The position numbers and the translations under genes were made by a program. The notes beneath the pieces are model-generated. The model made no database searches. It saw only the letters and a program-made list of their open reading frames with translations, and was not told the DNA's origin. 6,249 nt of DNA, taken from NCBI GenBank assembly GCA_964531285.1, contig CAZHDI010000140.1, positions 1-6,249 of the forward strand. The letters are read 5' to 3'. Shown one piece after another: positions 5,289 to 6,249 of the stretch. Source of the stretch: CAZHDI01 sp964531285. Lineage in GTDB: Bacteria > Pseudomonadota > Alphaproteobacteria > JAJFIK01. The stretch's first letter is position 1. Each line of letters begins with the position of its first letter.

Positions 5289-5323
5289 GCTTGACCGGAA
5301 CCACCCATCCGAAAGGCATAGTC

Positions 5324-6249
5324 ATGGGGTCCAGTCTCGCCGTCGCGATCCAGATGGATCCCATCGAAGCCATCGACATCAAGGGCGATTCCACCTTCGC
5401 CCTGGGGCTGGAGGCCCAGAAGCGTGGCCACCGGCTGAGCTATTATCTGCCGGATTCCCTGTCGCTGGAGGCCGGGCGCCTCACCGCGACGACCCGCATG
5501 CTGACCTTGCATGACGACGCGGCCCGGCATTTTGACGCCGGCAGACCCGAGCGCACGGATTTGTCCGCCCAGGACGTGATCCTGATGCGCCAGGACCCGC
5601 CCTTCGACATGAATTACATCACGGCGACGCATCTTCTGGAGCACATTCACCCCAAGACACTGGTGGTGAACGATCCGGCCCATGTGCGGAACGCGCCGGA
5701 AAAGATCTTTGTCATGACGTTTCCGGACCTGATGCCGCCGACGCTGATCTCCCGGGACCTGGGCGCCATCAAGACATTCCGCGACACCCATGAGGACATC
5801 ATCGTCAAGCCGCTTTACGGCAATGGCGGTGCGGGAATCTTCCGTGTGCGCGCGGATGATGAGAATCTCAATTCCATCGTCGAGATGTTCACCGGCTTTT
5901 ATCGCGAGCCGATGATGGTGCAGGCTTATCTGCCGGCCGTGCGCGCCGGCGACAAGCGGATCATTCTGGTCGATGGGGAGCCGGTGGGCGCGCTCAACCG
6001 GGTGCCGGCGGCGGGCGAGAGCCGATCGAATCTGCATGTGGGCGGACAGGCTCAGAAGATCGACCTGACGGCGCGCGACCGCGAGATCTGCGCGGCGCTC
6101 GGACCGGAATTGAAAGCACGCGGCCTGCTCTTCGCCGGGATCGATGTGATCGGCGGATATCTCACCGAAATCAACGTCACCTCGCCCACGGGCCTGCGCG
6201 AGATCGAACGGTTCGACGGCACGAACATTCCGGGCCTGATCTGGGATGC
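5324..6249 (+). CDS. gshB: Glutathione synthetase, 3' end cut by the window edge
   Basis: 308 residues are visible and the frame is still open at the edge; E. coli GshB has 316, so only the last few codons are missing. It is an ATP-grasp enzyme that joins glycine to gamma-glutamylcysteine in the cytoplasm, the second step of glutathione synthesis. Landmarks are the N-terminal MDPIEAIDIKGDSTF (11-25), VILMRQDPPFD (85-95), the flexible ATP-grasp loop VKPLYGNGGAGIFRV (161-175), GDKRIILVDGEPV (209-221), GESRSNLHVGG (231-241) and the Mg/ATP-binding GIDVIGGYLTEINVTSPTG (272-290). The loop reads GNGGAG where E. coli has GMGGAS. ATG 5324 is chosen because GAAAGG (5311-5316) lies 7 nt upstream and homologs start just before the VAIQMDP strand. 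It follows the SirB1-like gene by 35 bp with no hairpin between them, so co-transcription is likely. Confidence 0.96.
   Translation, partial: MGSSLAVAIQMDPIEAIDIKGDSTFALGLEAQKRGHRLSYYLPDSLSLEAGRLTATTRMLTLHDDAARHFDAGRPERTDLSAQDVILMRQDPPFDMNYITATHLLEHIHPKTLVVNDPAHVRNAPEKIFVMTFPDLMPPTLISRDLGAIKTFRDTHEDIIVKPLYGNGGAGIFRVRADDENLNSIVEMFTGFYREPMMVQAYLPAVRAGDKRIILVDGEPVGALNRVPAAGESRSNLHVGGQAQKIDLTARDREICAALGPELKARGLLFAGIDVIGGYLTEINVTSPTGLREIERFDGTNIPGLIWD

Noticed and set aside
5291..5321. TTGACC after the SirB1-like stop as a gshB promoter
   Set aside because: No acceptable -10 hexamer lies 16-18 bp downstream, and the start codon would follow almost at once.
5147..6037. 296-codon minus-strand open frame opposite gshB
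   Set aside because: It is antisense to gshB, whose motifs are unmistakable, and shows no family features.
6204..6216. Palindrome TCGAAC-G-GTTCGA in gshB
   Set aside because: Six-base arms with a 1-nt centre are expected about once by chance in this length, and it falls in conserved coding sequence.

Overview
The window is GC-rich chromosomal DNA from an alphaproteobacterium. Gene content and order (rdgB–hemW, then rsmI–yraN–gshB with a penicillin-binding protein activator facing away from rsmI) fit that class. A Caulobacterales/Maricaulales-like host is possible, but I cannot fix the lineage by eye. Start codons are mixed (ATG, GTG, perhaps CTG), and most genes have a recognisable Shine-Dalgarno (SD) site. 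I see no insertion sequence, integrase, phage gene, CRISPR array, tRNA or rRNA, so this is a core rather than an accessory region.

Layout. Bases 1-65 are the last codons of rdgB (+), which contain a long hairpin followed by a T-run. Bases 66-218 are non-coding, with a 12-bp tandem repeat. hemW (219-1367, +) converges on a lipoprotein of the LpoA/penicillin-binding-protein-activator family (1375-3060, -); only 7 bp separate their stop codons, and a hairpin spans the junction. The activator gene and rsmI (3021-3998, +) diverge with overlapping 5' coding ends. yraN (3995-4372, +) overlaps the rsmI stop by 4 bp. After an 88-bp gap comes a SirB1-type transglutaminase-like/TPR protein (about 4461-5288, +), and then gshB (5324 to the window edge, +), which runs out a few codons before its expected end.

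Functions. The genes are housekeeping: nucleotide-pool cleaning (RdgB), heme trafficking (HemW), cell-wall synthesis control (LpoA-like lipoprotein), 16S rRNA ribose methylation (RsmI), a putative nuclease-fold protein (YraN), a conserved protein of unknown role (SirB1-like), and glutathione synthesis (GshB). The lpoA/rsmI/yraN neighbourhood also occurs in E. coli, so the grouping is ancient.

I found no convincing undescribed multi-gene system. The most notable signals are at DNA level: a perfect 12-bp inverted repeat inside rsmI at a site where the protein departs from the family motif, a terminator-like hairpin inside the end of rdgB, the head-to-head overlap of two coding starts, and a possible CTG start codon.
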